This document shows, one piece after another, positions 32,601 to 43,700 of a stretch of 64,000 nt of DNA. The notes below the pieces were generated by a model that saw nothing but the letters and a program-made list of their open reading frames with translations, was not told where the DNA came from and did not search any database. Positions within the stretch are counted from its first letter, which is position 1. Every line of letters begins with the position of its first letter. The DNA comes from Steromphala cineraria (lineage: Eukaryota; Mollusca; Gastropoda; Trochida; Trochidae): positions 54,397,575 to 54,461,574 of the forward strand of contig OU744725.1 in the NCBI GenBank assembly GCA_916613615.1, given 5' to 3'. A program made the translations under genes and the position numbers.

Positions 32601-34478
32601 AATACAGTTTTAAACTTAAATGAGATTAAATTGGTTGTTATGTAAGTATTGCAAATAAGGAGGAAGAATTTATATATTTGTCGAACGTAACCCATATTTC
32701 TCGACCTGTTACCGAGAAAGTAACTTTACTCCAACGTCATAAGGATTACTAACTGAATGGCAGGGGAATCGGATAAATAAATTACATGCCTTTAGCAAAG
32801 ATGTATATCTAGAATATTACTTCAGACCTCAACAGGTACGACACTCAGCTTAGAGAGCATGAAGGTCGTGACAAGCTGCAGGCCTGTCTTTAGGTTGTAG
32901 CATGAACCTATAGCTCGAGCTCTGCAGGGGCATTTTGAATCCTAGCATTTCAGTTAATACTATCTAGCGTGATTCTAATCATCTGGTGGCATCGTATCTG
33001 CAGAACTTTTCCCTTAAAGCACTCGACAGTACCCTTGATCCTGTAATGCGATTAATCTGGATTAAAGTCGCGTTTTAAGATATGAAACATGTCATTTCAA
33101 GGATAAACCAACATCCCCTGAAAGTCACTAATGCGCACTAATTAATCATATGTTTTACAAAACCGTGGTTTGACAACAGCACCTTCATTGTAAAAGAAAG
33201 TAATCCCAAAGTTTACTTGTTCTATCATGCTTATGATACTACACTGTAGACTGGACTCGAGAGACGGCACAGACATGGAGGGCTCTATATTCATTAGTGG
33301 ATACATCTAAACAAACCAAGAATAGTGACCCTTGGACCATTATATTCGAGTTGAAGACAGCAGGACAAATATAAATCATTCATTCTATGATCAGCACATA
33401 CATTTGCTCTCCGTCTCTACAACAACTCAATCTCATTAAAATCAAATCTAGGATTCGTTCTCTAAGCTTATTTTCGTATTTGGTTTGTCACTCCTTGGAA
33501 GGATTCTTAGATTTGATTTTCATGAGATTATACAACAACTCTGGCTACTAGTATGCCAAAAGCTAAGTATGAAATTTCAGTCAACAAACCTATTAATTTC
33601 TCAATGATTAATCAAGAAAATATAATTATTTCCTCCTCCTCTTCTAGATGTGTCTGACAGTGGCTATAGTCTTCATCCTGGTGTGGTCCCCCTACACCTT
33701 CGTGTGCCTCTGGTCCATCTAAGACCCCACCCTGCCCATCTGGGTGACCACCCTCCCCACCATGTTCGCCAAACTCGCCAGCATGCTCAACCCCTTCATC
33801 TACGTGGCCACCAACAAGTCATTTAACTCAGCTGCCCGGGACATCTGCACTTGTAAGAACAAGGTGAACCCAGTACAGCCCTACAAGCTTAGAAGGTAGG
33901 GTATACATCTTGGTCAGCTTTCAGACAGCCCATTAGCTAAGGTCGCCCTTAATACGTGAAAAAAGACAGACATAGGCATCTTAAACTTTGCATCACGACT
34001 CCTAAGCTGATTGGGATTATAGTTGCAATCTGCCCTAAAACCTATTTTCGTCTTCTTCTCCTGAAGCAAATGACCCCGGAAACAGCTGAAGCATTGTACA
34101 GCTTAGCTCATCAAAAGCTTAAAACTTGTGTACGGACTCCTATGCTGCTTATGTCATAGCTTTGCTGATCATATATATATGACTCCTGATGAGCCACAGA
34201 GCCTATATATTAGATAAACGGAAGGAGGAACAGGATGAATTTCGTTTATTTCATCCTATGTGAACAGGGGTAGGATTTATACGTCATCTCATTATATTAC
34301 ACATTTCAGTCGTTATATAAATCGTTTTAAACATGTAATTCTGCAATTGGACAATGGTGTATCTGTGTGCAGGCAGAAGACGGAGAAGGAGATATACACC
34401 ATCAACAGGACCAAGGAAGGAATCTACATAGGAGATGCTGAGATCAAGATGTCTACCCGTGATGCAACATTCTTCTGA
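26678..34478 (+). CDS. Opsin-family GPCR, six exons, interrupted by in-frame TAA
   Basis: Exons: 26678-26771, 27342-27507, 30128-30255, 31032-31372, 33648-33895 and 34373-34478. GT-AG borders and phases agree and give 360 codons. Opsin hallmarks: TM1 with GIIATMGNSLVCYVIL, TM2 with MLLVNVAFSDL, Cys95 and Cys172 for the disulfide, EPFGTSCSLDW in loop 2 with Glu166 at the rhodopsin E181 position, SPYTFVCLW in TM6, and FAKLASMLNPFIY with retinal-binding Lys285 and NPxxY. The E/DRY motif is YRY (Tyr119-Tyr121). Codon 268 (33720-33722) is TAA, just after VCLWSI and before DPTLPIW, so the product would lose TM7 and the lysine. All else is open. The loop-2 block and the TM5-6 region resemble the OPN5/neuropsin and tetraopsin/xenopsin assemblage; the subgroup is uncertain. 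The expected role is light sensing at the plasma membrane. It could be a recent pseudogene, a null allele or a base-call error. Confidence 0.88.
27508..27990 (+). repeat. Decaying tandem copies of the opsin exon 2/intron 2 junction
   Basis: The last ~33 nt of exon 2 plus its donor (CCTTCACAACCATCTCC, GGATACGCCAACAA, then GTACGGTATAAAC) recur at about 27601 and 27719, and in decayed form near 27785, 27860 and 27925. Early copies retain GTACAGTAT-type donors. Units are about 117-125 bp for the first two periods and shorter after that. Confidence 0.85.
28230..29920 (+). pseudogene. Degenerate CR1-like LINE (reverse transcriptase relic) in opsin intron 2
   Basis: Several + strand frames give successive CR1/jockey-type relics: LANRFAEFF (about 28309), NNLHEPFQ (28692), VRVHNDVM (28752), DLSSTFDTIDHHVLLSRL (about 28820-28875), VNLRIQYKIL (about 29620), and SLVKTRLFKLAF at about 29870. 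Numerous stops and frameshifts separate them, and the YxDD core is not recognisable. The 149-codon minus frame at 28158-28607 is an antisense shadow. The element is old and inactive. Confidence 0.75.
30655..30735 (-). repeat. tRNA-like/SINE-like remnant
   Basis: The minus strand has GTTCGAATCCC, a good Pol III B-box, preceded by GGCCTCTCAAGCGAATTTCC. No convincing A-box or full cloverleaf can be drawn, so this is at most a decayed SINE head. Confidence 0.25.
30785..31031 (+). repeat. Decayed tandem copies of the opsin intron 3/exon 4 junction
   Basis: Two upstream copies of the acceptor and exon start are visible: GTCCCCATT then AAAGTACAAGCTGTTTAAAC (30792), and GTCCCCTAG then AGTACAAGCTGTTTAGCCCG (30911). 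The functional one is GTCCCCCAG then AGTACCAGCTGACCATCCCG (31023). Periods are about 119 and 112 bp. The copies also share CTAATTTGATGTTG and ATAGAATACCAATGATT. Confidence 0.85.
31373..33647 (+). other. Opsin intron 4, no gene seen
   Basis: This intron is AT-rich. A possible repeat runs from TTAAAGGGACCATTCGG (about 31516) to GATCGATTGGTGCCCTAAG (about 31890); the start resembles TTAAAGGCACCACTCG at 23446 inside the FLVCR-like gene. Nothing coding is supported. Confidence 0.4.
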
Positions 34479-34604
34479 CGTCAGGTGGCGGATAGCATTA
34501 GGTTGCCATAGAAACAGTCATTCTTTTTTTTTCATTAAAGCCAAACATAAACTGGGTAATTTTTAATCAATTTGACTTTTACATTTGATCCATTCCATGT
34601 AGGT

Positions 34605-34712
34605 ACCATTCTGTACAAAAGTGTGTGTGTGTGGGGTGGGGGGGGGGGGAGGATTGTAGGTACCATTCTGTACAAAAGTGTGTGTGTGTGGGAGGGGGGG
34701 GGGGGGGTTGTT
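34605..34712. repeat. Duplicated (GT)n/G-run segment
   Basis: TAGGTACCATTCTGTACAAA followed by (GT)n and a G run of about 10-13 occurs twice in tandem (period about 56-58 bp). It lies just beyond the opsin 3' end. G-rich runs like this are prone to assembly error. Confidence 0.75.
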
Positions 34713-34834
34713 TCAATCTCTTAGCTCAGTGAAGGGGTGAGGGTTGGTGGTATAGCGAGCTTTGAAGCACAAAAAAGGATGTAAGTGCAAAGCTATTGTT
34801 TTATTTGTTGTTGATATTAATGTGTTTTAGCCTT

Positions 34835-34965
34835 CATCATACATTTTACCAGCCTGATGTATTACAAAACTCAATGTCAAATGTTGAATTTTCGGTCATG
34901 AAAGTAGTAGGGGCGGGCCTATAAGGGCCCCGAAAGGGGAAATAAAGACTCATCTCATCTTGTAC
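34835..34965 (+). mobile_element. Short LINE/SINE 3' tail
   Basis: The sequence GGGCCTATAAGGGCCCCGAA is followed by AATAAAG and then CTCATCTCATCT, an ending typical of retroelement 3' tails with short tandem repeats. No protein remains. The orientation is inferred from AATAAA. Confidence 0.4.
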
Positions 34966-35830
34966 CAAAACGGTAGATCGTATTACATTCACTTGATTAT
35001 GTGAATCGTATAATTCATCATAATGTTGTTCTATTGTCATTTTACGAAAAATAACTTATTTATGTTTGCAAAAGATTTCTAAGCAGATTCATTTTAAACT
35101 AGTTTTTGTTTTATTGGAGATTTTAGATTAAAATAGATGAAACAATTGTTTCTTGTTTTCTTTCAAAGGTTTTGCTATTGCATTTCACAAATCTATAGCA
35201 ACCCCTGGCCTAAGGGAAGGAGGGGGTTGGTTGTTCTACCATATTTGGGAGTTGTTTCTTTCTTGCTAGCCTCTGCGTCATGTGAGGGATAATACAACAC
35301 ATTTTGTTTTGCTGTTGATTGATCAACAAGACAGAGAAAGGCAAACAGGAAGTAATATTATGTCTGAATGTCGTCCAATCTTTCTCCATCTGCATGACAT
35401 TCGAGATCAAGCATTACAGAGGTATGATAACAAGAATATCAGATGCCTCAAAAAAGGTCCATATTCTAGCTACAGAAAATTATTTCTATTTTTTTTATTC
35501 AACAGCTTTTGCAAGCCGGGTAGGGAATATGAACTCTTGTATTTGAGATTGATTTGTAATTCCTGAACAGCAGAAAACGCCTGATAAAACATCTGTGATA
35601 GTCTAAACTCATCTGGCCGTTAACATGTCACACAAGCTAAAACAAAAAACTTTTTTTCTAATAATTTTATTTTTGTTAGGAAAACCATACAAAAATCGGA
35701 AGAAATAACAACGACATAATTCACAACAGCACACATAAACGTGTCAATAACAATATTTCTAAATATGTTAACAGATACAAAATTCCTTTTCGGTATGCAT
35801 AAGAATTAACAATAAAAACAAACATAACTT

Positions 35831-36183
35831 TTAAAGGGGCAGTAGCAAGTTTTTTGATAACTGTATATTTTTAAATTTTACTGATAATAATTATTAATGC
35901 TAAATGTATTATTTGATAGTGTCAAAAATCTCATTACACAAGACAGTCATTCATAGAGGACAAAGTATGAAGATTCACATAAAATTCATTGGCGGGCATT
36001 TTGTGTGAACACCTTTAATTCATTTTGTGTATGATTAAGTAATTACATGGTTAAACATTACATTATATATTTGAATTATTACTGCTCCATTTTTGTTTAA
36101 ATGCATTTCAATTGGAACCAATAATTTTCATTTTCCTGACATTACCTTATATTCCCCCTAAAAACATGCTACTTCCCCTTTAA
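35831..36183. mobile_element. TTAA-flanked MITE, family A copy 3
   Basis: TTAA at 35831-35834 and 36180-36183 flank AGGGGCAGTAGCAAGTTTTT and AAAACATGCTACTTCCCCTT. The orientation is as in copy 2. It is moderately diverged, with small internal deletions. Confidence 0.8.
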
Positions 36184-36357
36184 AAATCAAGGTTCACACC
36201 GATTTCAGAAATTTCAATATTGCAACAAAGTGTGTTATGTTATTGTATCTTTAGGCACCTTTATCTTCCTTATTGTAGAATATTTGGGGATGGATTATGA
36301 TTGATGGATATGAACAAGATTGGTGTATAAACTGGTCATCCAAACAAAAACTTTGGT

Positions 36358-37025
36358 CTAAAAATAGAGCCATTGGCTCTGTAGCTCATCAGGCATCATA
36401 TCAAGTTTGCTTTATACAGGCCAGATGAGCTAAAAATTAAACTGCTACCTATTGCAAGAAAACCTATAAAAAAATTCAAACAAATGTTACGATTACGGAA
36501 TAAATTTCCTTACCCAAATGATTTATTATTATTCAACACTTTCTAGATCGCCAATAATAGACAGTGAAAGAAGTCCACACTAAAATATCCAAGGAGAAAT
36601 AAATTTGCCATAGACTGTCATCTAATGGAGAAAAATAGATTTTTAAGATTGTGACCCCTGTGACCCTATTTGGGGTCATGGGGTCACGAAATCTACAATT
36701 AAGAATCCCCATTGGCCAAGGAGTCTGCACATATCATTTTTAACTCTCTACTCCTTTTGGAACTGGAGAAGAAGATGAAAATAGGTTTTTAAGGTTGTGA
36801 CCCCTGTGGCCCTTATTAGGGGTCACAGGGCCACCAAAGCTACAATTTATAATCCTTACTAGCCAAGGAGTCTGTACACAAAGTTTTAGCTTTCTATGCC
36901 TTATGGTTCTGGAGAAGAAGTCGAAATTCCACAAAGTTTACGGACGGATGGACGGACGGACGGACGCCGGACACCATGCCATGCCATAAGCCCATCGGGC
37001 CTTACAGGCCAGATGAGCTAAAAAG
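36358..37025. mobile_element. GGAC-tailed element, family D copy 2
   Basis: Starts AAAATAGAGCCATTGGCTCT and ends CCAGATGAGCTAAAAA. Right after the 5' end an internal copy of the 3' terminus (CAGGCCAGATGAGCTAAAAA, about 36418) makes a miniature version of the element. Two ~135-bp units with GTGACCCCTGT and CAAGGAGTCTG follow, then (GGAC)n at 36946-36965. It lies between the opsin gene and the F37C4.5-like gene. Confidence 0.7.
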
Positions 37026-37709
37026 ACACAACCGGTAAGAGATTAAAACACTTGATGGCAGGAAGTTGTAAAGTACAAAAACTGTACACAAAAAAAATTA
37101 ATGGCAAAAACCACCAGTTATCTGTTAGATAGGAAAAAATAAAACAAGATTTATGAATTAACAGAACATAGTTTATCATTGTCAAAATACCCGCACAAAC
37201 ACATCATTGATTCACAGATGTATATGAAACATATAGGTACAACAGTTTTACACAGTTTTCTTCAGATGTAAAGATTAAGTATAGACACAGAAGACATATA
37301 TATATATATATAAGAGTGGAAAAAACAGAATATTGCAGATGTTACATTCACGACAATGGATGACAGCTTTAGTTTTAACATCAAAACGGCAATGAATGAC
37401 AACTAAAGCTTTTGTTTTAACAAAAATGGTTATTATGCTTTCGTTAGGTCATCAATGTTAATTGTTGGCAAAAAACATACTGTGCTTTTTCTCATTTATA
37501 CTTTGTAAATGTTACAATACCTGAGTGACTGTATTTTACAGGATGACAAATTCTGCCAAATATGTTTTTTGCCAGTTGTTTTAGCAAAAGCTAAAAAACA
37601 AAATCCAAATATCATTTATTTCACTGACTTCTTACCAACTTAAGCCAGGAAATGTTTAATATCTTAAGGTCGACAACACAAATAACATCAAGCTATATTT
37701 CTGTTTAAT

Positions 37710-40700
37710 CTATATACTGTCATCATAAGTGTCTTCAAAGACCTCAGATGTCTCAATGATTACCTTCAGCGGGTGTTCAACAGTGTACATGAGAGTTACC
37801 TCCCTTGCTCCCTGTTTGTCGACGTCGATGTCCCAGATGACGTGGTTCTGTTTGTTTATACGTGGGTTCTTGTTCTTCTCTGGATGTTTCATGTCCAGAA
37901 CTGGCTCCAGCAGGGAAACCTGGGGACGAATAGTTGATTAGTCTTGAACATTTAAACATTTAAACATATAAAACCAAATTTACATAAATTTCATATCAAA
38001 ATATCCATCATTTCAGACATGTTGGTGTATGATACTCAGTTGTTTATGTTTAATTCCAAAAGAAGTAATCTGATTGATTTTTTTTTATATCTATGCTTCA
38101 TTTCTTGGTGTTCGGCGACATCAGGCAAGGATGCTTGTTACTGATGTTGCAGGGATTACATTGTATTGCGAACAATACCAGTAGTGTTCAACTTATTGGT
38201 CTTCTGGATGGATTGCAAAAGCAAATATAAATAGTTTTCAATAGTTAGATAGTTAGATAGGTAGAGTGGTAGTAACAAAGCTTATGACTATCAATCAATG
38301 ACTGTACAGTAACAGAAGTACAGTAACATCCACTGACCTTGATCTTTTCATCACTAGTCCGGGGCAGTTGATCTTTGACCTGCATGCTGATTCGGTAGTC
38401 GTGCGTGTTCTTCACCTCGATCCTCTGTTCGTACGTCATGCACATGTTCTTACCCACAAAACCTTTCGACTCACGGAACTTCTTGAGAGGTTTGTAGTTG
38501 ACCCTGACGGCGGGGTCGACACCGAGAGAACACACAAACTCCTCCCCCGGGGAGACGCTCTTGATCTCCGCCTGGAACATTTTTTTTTTAAGTCTGATGT
38601 TTCAAAGAAGATCAGAATTCAAATCAAACCACACGGTTTTTAACATGGTTCTGAAAGCTATCCAATTTTTGAAACACTTTTGATCTCAGCCTGCAATGTT
38701 TCATGGGTAATTGTTACAAATTAAAACATACATGCTTACGGCATTGTTTTAAAAGGCAGCTTATTTTTTTAATATAAACTAAGGTAAGGTGAACATTTAG
38801 TGAGTAAAGAAAAGCAAAAGAAAAGCGATATTTTCCATTTTCTAATAGATAAAGTTCAATGTCTTACCTTAGCAACAAAGCTGTTGTCAAGGAAGATACT
38901 GGTTGCCCCTGCCAACAGAGTGAAAGCAGAAGAGTTCACAACCTTTGCCCTTAAGAATGCCCTTGGTGCGACCTTGGGGACGGTGACATACTCAAGTTTT
39001 GGTTTCACATCAAATATTCCAACTGAAACTTTGTGTGGCAAGTTGTCGCTAGGGATAGATGACTGACGAGCAATTTCATAGGAGGCACTGGTGGTGGTAT
39101 CTTTAACCTGCGGATCAAATGAAACGTAAGAGTCAAAGGTCAGCCATCATTCATGGATCATTATGGACCACTATCCACATATTAAAGGGGCAGTAGCACG
39201 TTTTTGGGGGGAATATAAGGTGATGTCAGGAAAATGAAAATAAATGGTTCCAATTGAAAGACAATGTATTTAAACTAAATGGAGCCGTAATAATTCAAAT
39301 AAATAATGTAAAGTTTAGCCATGCGATTCCTTTTTCTTACACAAAATGAATTAAAGGTGTTCACACAAAAATCTTCATACTTTGTCCTCCAATTATGGAT
39401 GATTGGCTTGTGCAATGATATTTTTGACACTATCAAGATAATACAAATAGCATTAACATACAATTATCACTGATAATTTAAAATATAAATTTTTAAAAAA
39501 ACGTGCTACTGCCCCTTTAATCTGCACTTACATATTGCTGATTAATTATCAGAGAGTCTGCTCTAATTGAAACACTGCAATTATTTCAGAAACTGTCATG
39601 GTGAAAGTTGGGCTGAATGTTTTGGTCCTGGATTAAAAAAAACATTGCAACAACAGACGCAACCAGACTTTGTGCAAATGACAAGTTTATAAGATTTCAA
39701 ATACAAAATCAATTAAAATTAAATCGACAAGAAAGGATAAACAGCAAATAGAACAACAAATTTTAAGTTGTTTATTGTCAACTAATGAAACTCACAGGAT
39801 GGCAAAATTGAAGAAGCAGTAATTAAAAAATGTTTTGTCTGTACATGTACATGTTATAAAGAAACAATTGGAGAATCAACTTCTGTGCAAAATTCACATT
39901 AGCTTGATAAATAGCACCCAGTTTCAGGAATAGATAATCAAACCATGAGTTGAAAACATAAAGATCAGGATTAGTATTTGCATGCATAGATACAACAACA
40001 ACTCAGCATTCAACACAACAACATGTCAACAAAACAACAAAAACTAAAATGGACATCAAGCAGACATGAACACAATACTATAAGACATACATGCAATGAA
40101 ACTTTGTTTTAAAAGAGAGTTATTCGGGAATATTAAAAAATTCTTGTGCTTTTCTGGGTGGTTATGTTGCATGATTATGAGTTTATAGTCAACTCTTGAT
40201 TTTTCACTATGATCGAAGGGAGCTAGATATACCACACAATTAATATTTTGTTTAATTAAGCTTGTGTGGTAATATTAATTAATAACGCAATCAGGTATGA
40301 AAAAGTATATAACTCATGCTTGCCAAACATCATACAAAACATATACATTATTGTTGATGTATAGGGTTCACAGTTTTTAAATACATAGGTACACTATATG
40401 TACAATACAAAAGCTGACCACTATAGCAGAACCATAACCACCCATCACAAAGCATCTTCGCAGGTATAACGTTGGTGGGTCATAGGTCGCAGAAAGGTCG
40501 GCTGAAGCGACCCTCTATTAGGCCTTTATAAACTAAGTATAGGAGTGAAACGAATGATATTGAGGCTAGGTTTATTTAGACTGAACATGTAAAAATTGTA
40601 GATGAAGAAGGTTTACAGATACATAGCAAGAAGTTTAAGTGATGCCCTGAATGTACAAAACAAAAGCTGTCCACCACCATAACATAACCATAACCTCCCA

Positions 40701-43700
40701 TTGAACAAGCACAGCATGTAACCAGTGAAACAGTCATTCCCACACAGAATTCTGCTCCAACAGTGGTACCTCAATTCCTGTCCTAACTCTGTTGTAATAT
40801 GATCAGTTCTTGAGTTTCAAGCACGCTCGCTTAACTACCTTTGATCCATCTAATCAGGTTTCTCCCCTTCTATTCTACAAACTGCTCGTATTACAACAAA
40901 GGTTTGATCAGCTTTCTTGAGCTACCACAGTTGAGACAGAATGACACCAAGGGTACCTTGGTTTCGGTGTAAGAGAGAGGTTCTATTTCAGCACACTTCC
41001 TCATCACAGGGCTGGAATCACCGTCGTCACCCAGCCCATAAGTCTTGAGATGTCTATGAAACAAGCAATGGCATGAAATACACTATTAGGTCTACAAGCT
41101 TCTCCAAGAGGGTTCCCCTCAACACAATGATTTCTTAAAATGTCACAAGGTTTCTCAATCCAGGAGAGAAGTTACAAACTATGAAATTATGGACAGTCAT
41201 TACATAAATTACAACGATATTCCTGGAAAGAGTTCCTTAAACCACAATGATTTCTTAAAATGTCACAAGGTTTCTCAATCCAGGAGAGAAGTTACAAACT
41301 ATGAAATTATGGACAGTCATTACATAAATTACAACGATATTCCTGGAAAGAGTTCCTTAAACCACAATGATTTCTTAAAATGTCACAAGGTTTCTCAATC
41401 CAGGAGAGAAGTTACAAACTATGAAATTATGGACAGTCATTACATAAATTACAACGATATTCCTGGAAAGAGTTCCTTAAACCACAATGATTTCTTAAAA
41501 TGTCACAAGGTTTCTCAATCCAGGAGAGAAGTTACAAACTATGAAATTATGGACAGTCATTACATAAATTACAACGATATTCCTGGAAAGAGTTCCTTAA
41601 ACCACAATGATTTCTTAAAATGTCACAAGATTTCTCAATCCAGGAGAGAAGTTACAAACTATGAAATTATGGACAGTCATTACATAAATTACAACGATAT
41701 TCCTGGAAAGAGTTCCTTAAACCACAATGATTTCTTAAAATGTCACAAGATTTCTCAATCCAGGAGAGAAGTTACAAACTATGAAATTATGGACAGTCAT
41801 TACATAAATTACAACGATATTCCTGGAAAGAGTTCCTTAAACCACAATGATTTCTTAAAATGTCACAAGATTTCTCAATCCAGGAGAGAAGTTACAAACT
41901 ATGAAATTATGGACAGTCATTACATAAATTACAACGATATTCCTGGAAAGAGTTCCTTAAACCACAATGATTTCTTAAAATGTCACAAGATTTCTCAATC
42001 CAGGAGAGAAGTTACAAACTATGAAATTATGGACAGTCATTACATAAATTACAACGATATTCCTGGAAAGAGTTCCTTAAACCACAATGATTTCTTAAAA
42101 TGTCACAAGATTTCTCAATCCAGGAGAGGACTTACAAGCTATGGAATTTTGAACACACATTACATTAATTACATTTTATCCATAGGAGCAAACATCAACA
42201 GAATTGAATAAATAACAATGGCAAAATGTAGTGGGGTTTTTTTTCCAAATATTTTTTATTCAGTTCAATTCAGCAGGTAATGCCAGGTATACATTTGATT
42301 CAGGTCATGTATTACATTGTTATATGATGAAGCGCCCTTAAAATATTGGCTACATGGGTACGATATATGCAATCATAACACATTGATAAAGGTTTTCCAT
42401 TTGGCATGAAATGAAGGTAAAGTATTATTTTTACATGTAATAATTTTTTCAACTTTAACAACATCCTTGAGAATGTTTCGAAAACTGTCAATTGATAATT
42501 TATTTTGTTTGATACTGGTGATATGAATATATTTTTTGGCTAATAGAATAATGTGTGAAAATAAAAGACTGATCTGGCTGTTGCAAAAGAGAATATCAAG
42601 ATCAGAGATAATATCAAAGTATGGGATATGTGGAGTAATATAAGGATAGAAGGAATGTGGGATAGAAGAGAGGTTTGCAATGGAAGGACAGGAGAAAAAA
42701 GGGGAGGAGGGAAAGGGGGGATAGAAGGGGTGGGGGTAGAAGAGAGGTTTGCAATGGAAATAATCTGGAGGTCAACTCAGTAATATGTTTATTGAAGTAT
42801 CTTAACTAACAGAGAGAATTGGTGAGAAAGACTTTGTAAAAAAAGAATTGTTCAGACAGCTGATCAATTAGTTTTGAAGATGAATATTAAATGATATCTT
42901 TTATTAGCATGACAAACAAAATAAAAGATAATTTGTTATTCATTAACCAAAATTTTCAATTTGGAATAAATTAATTGCATGGGAACAAAGGACTAAAAAC
43001 AGTTAGTGTTGGGAGTGAACAAATTTAATCATTTTAAATGCTTTTGAAAAGGATTTGTTTGAATTGAATGATCATTATAATTATCTTGATAATCATTGTA
43101 CAGACTGTAATCAGATATAGATGATTATAAAATGTATATTTATCCCTCACTGCCTATGTTATTTGCCATATATGAAGTGTCAGGAATTATGTAAAACGGA
43201 AAGGATTTATTAAAACAGTCATGCTTCAGGTTGTTCGCAGAAAAAGATGATTAATACAGTTTTTTGTAACTGTATATATAGTGTTGATAAATATTACAAC
43301 AAGCGTATCAATACAAATATAATGACATTGATTTGATTGATCAGGAAATGTATTCTTTTCAATGAATTTCATGAAATCTAATTGAAAATTAGAAAATAAT
43401 TGACATATTGACCATCTTGGATTCTTGATAATAAAATAAATGCGTCTTTGTCAGGAATCACTATATAAAAAAATACTCACTTTTCAGAATGATATCTTAA
43501 TTGATTTAGTAGGAGTAGTACTTGGCCTGAAATCTAATTGAAAAATAATGACTTCTATGATGACATGTTATTCCCAGAACCCCTTCAGCATGATACAATT
43601 ATCATTTATTTTTACAGGTATTTATAAAACACATGGTATTGGAACTGGAACCTGATACAAAATACCTCTATTATTAACTTATGTAGATTACTGAACATAA

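Noticed and set aside
41189..42211. 340-codon repetitive ORF as a secreted or structural repeat protein
   Set aside because: The 120-bp satellite period is a multiple of three, so one open unit keeps the whole array open. No signal peptide, splice context or flanking coding sequence supports a protein, and it lies in an intron of a real gene on the other strand.
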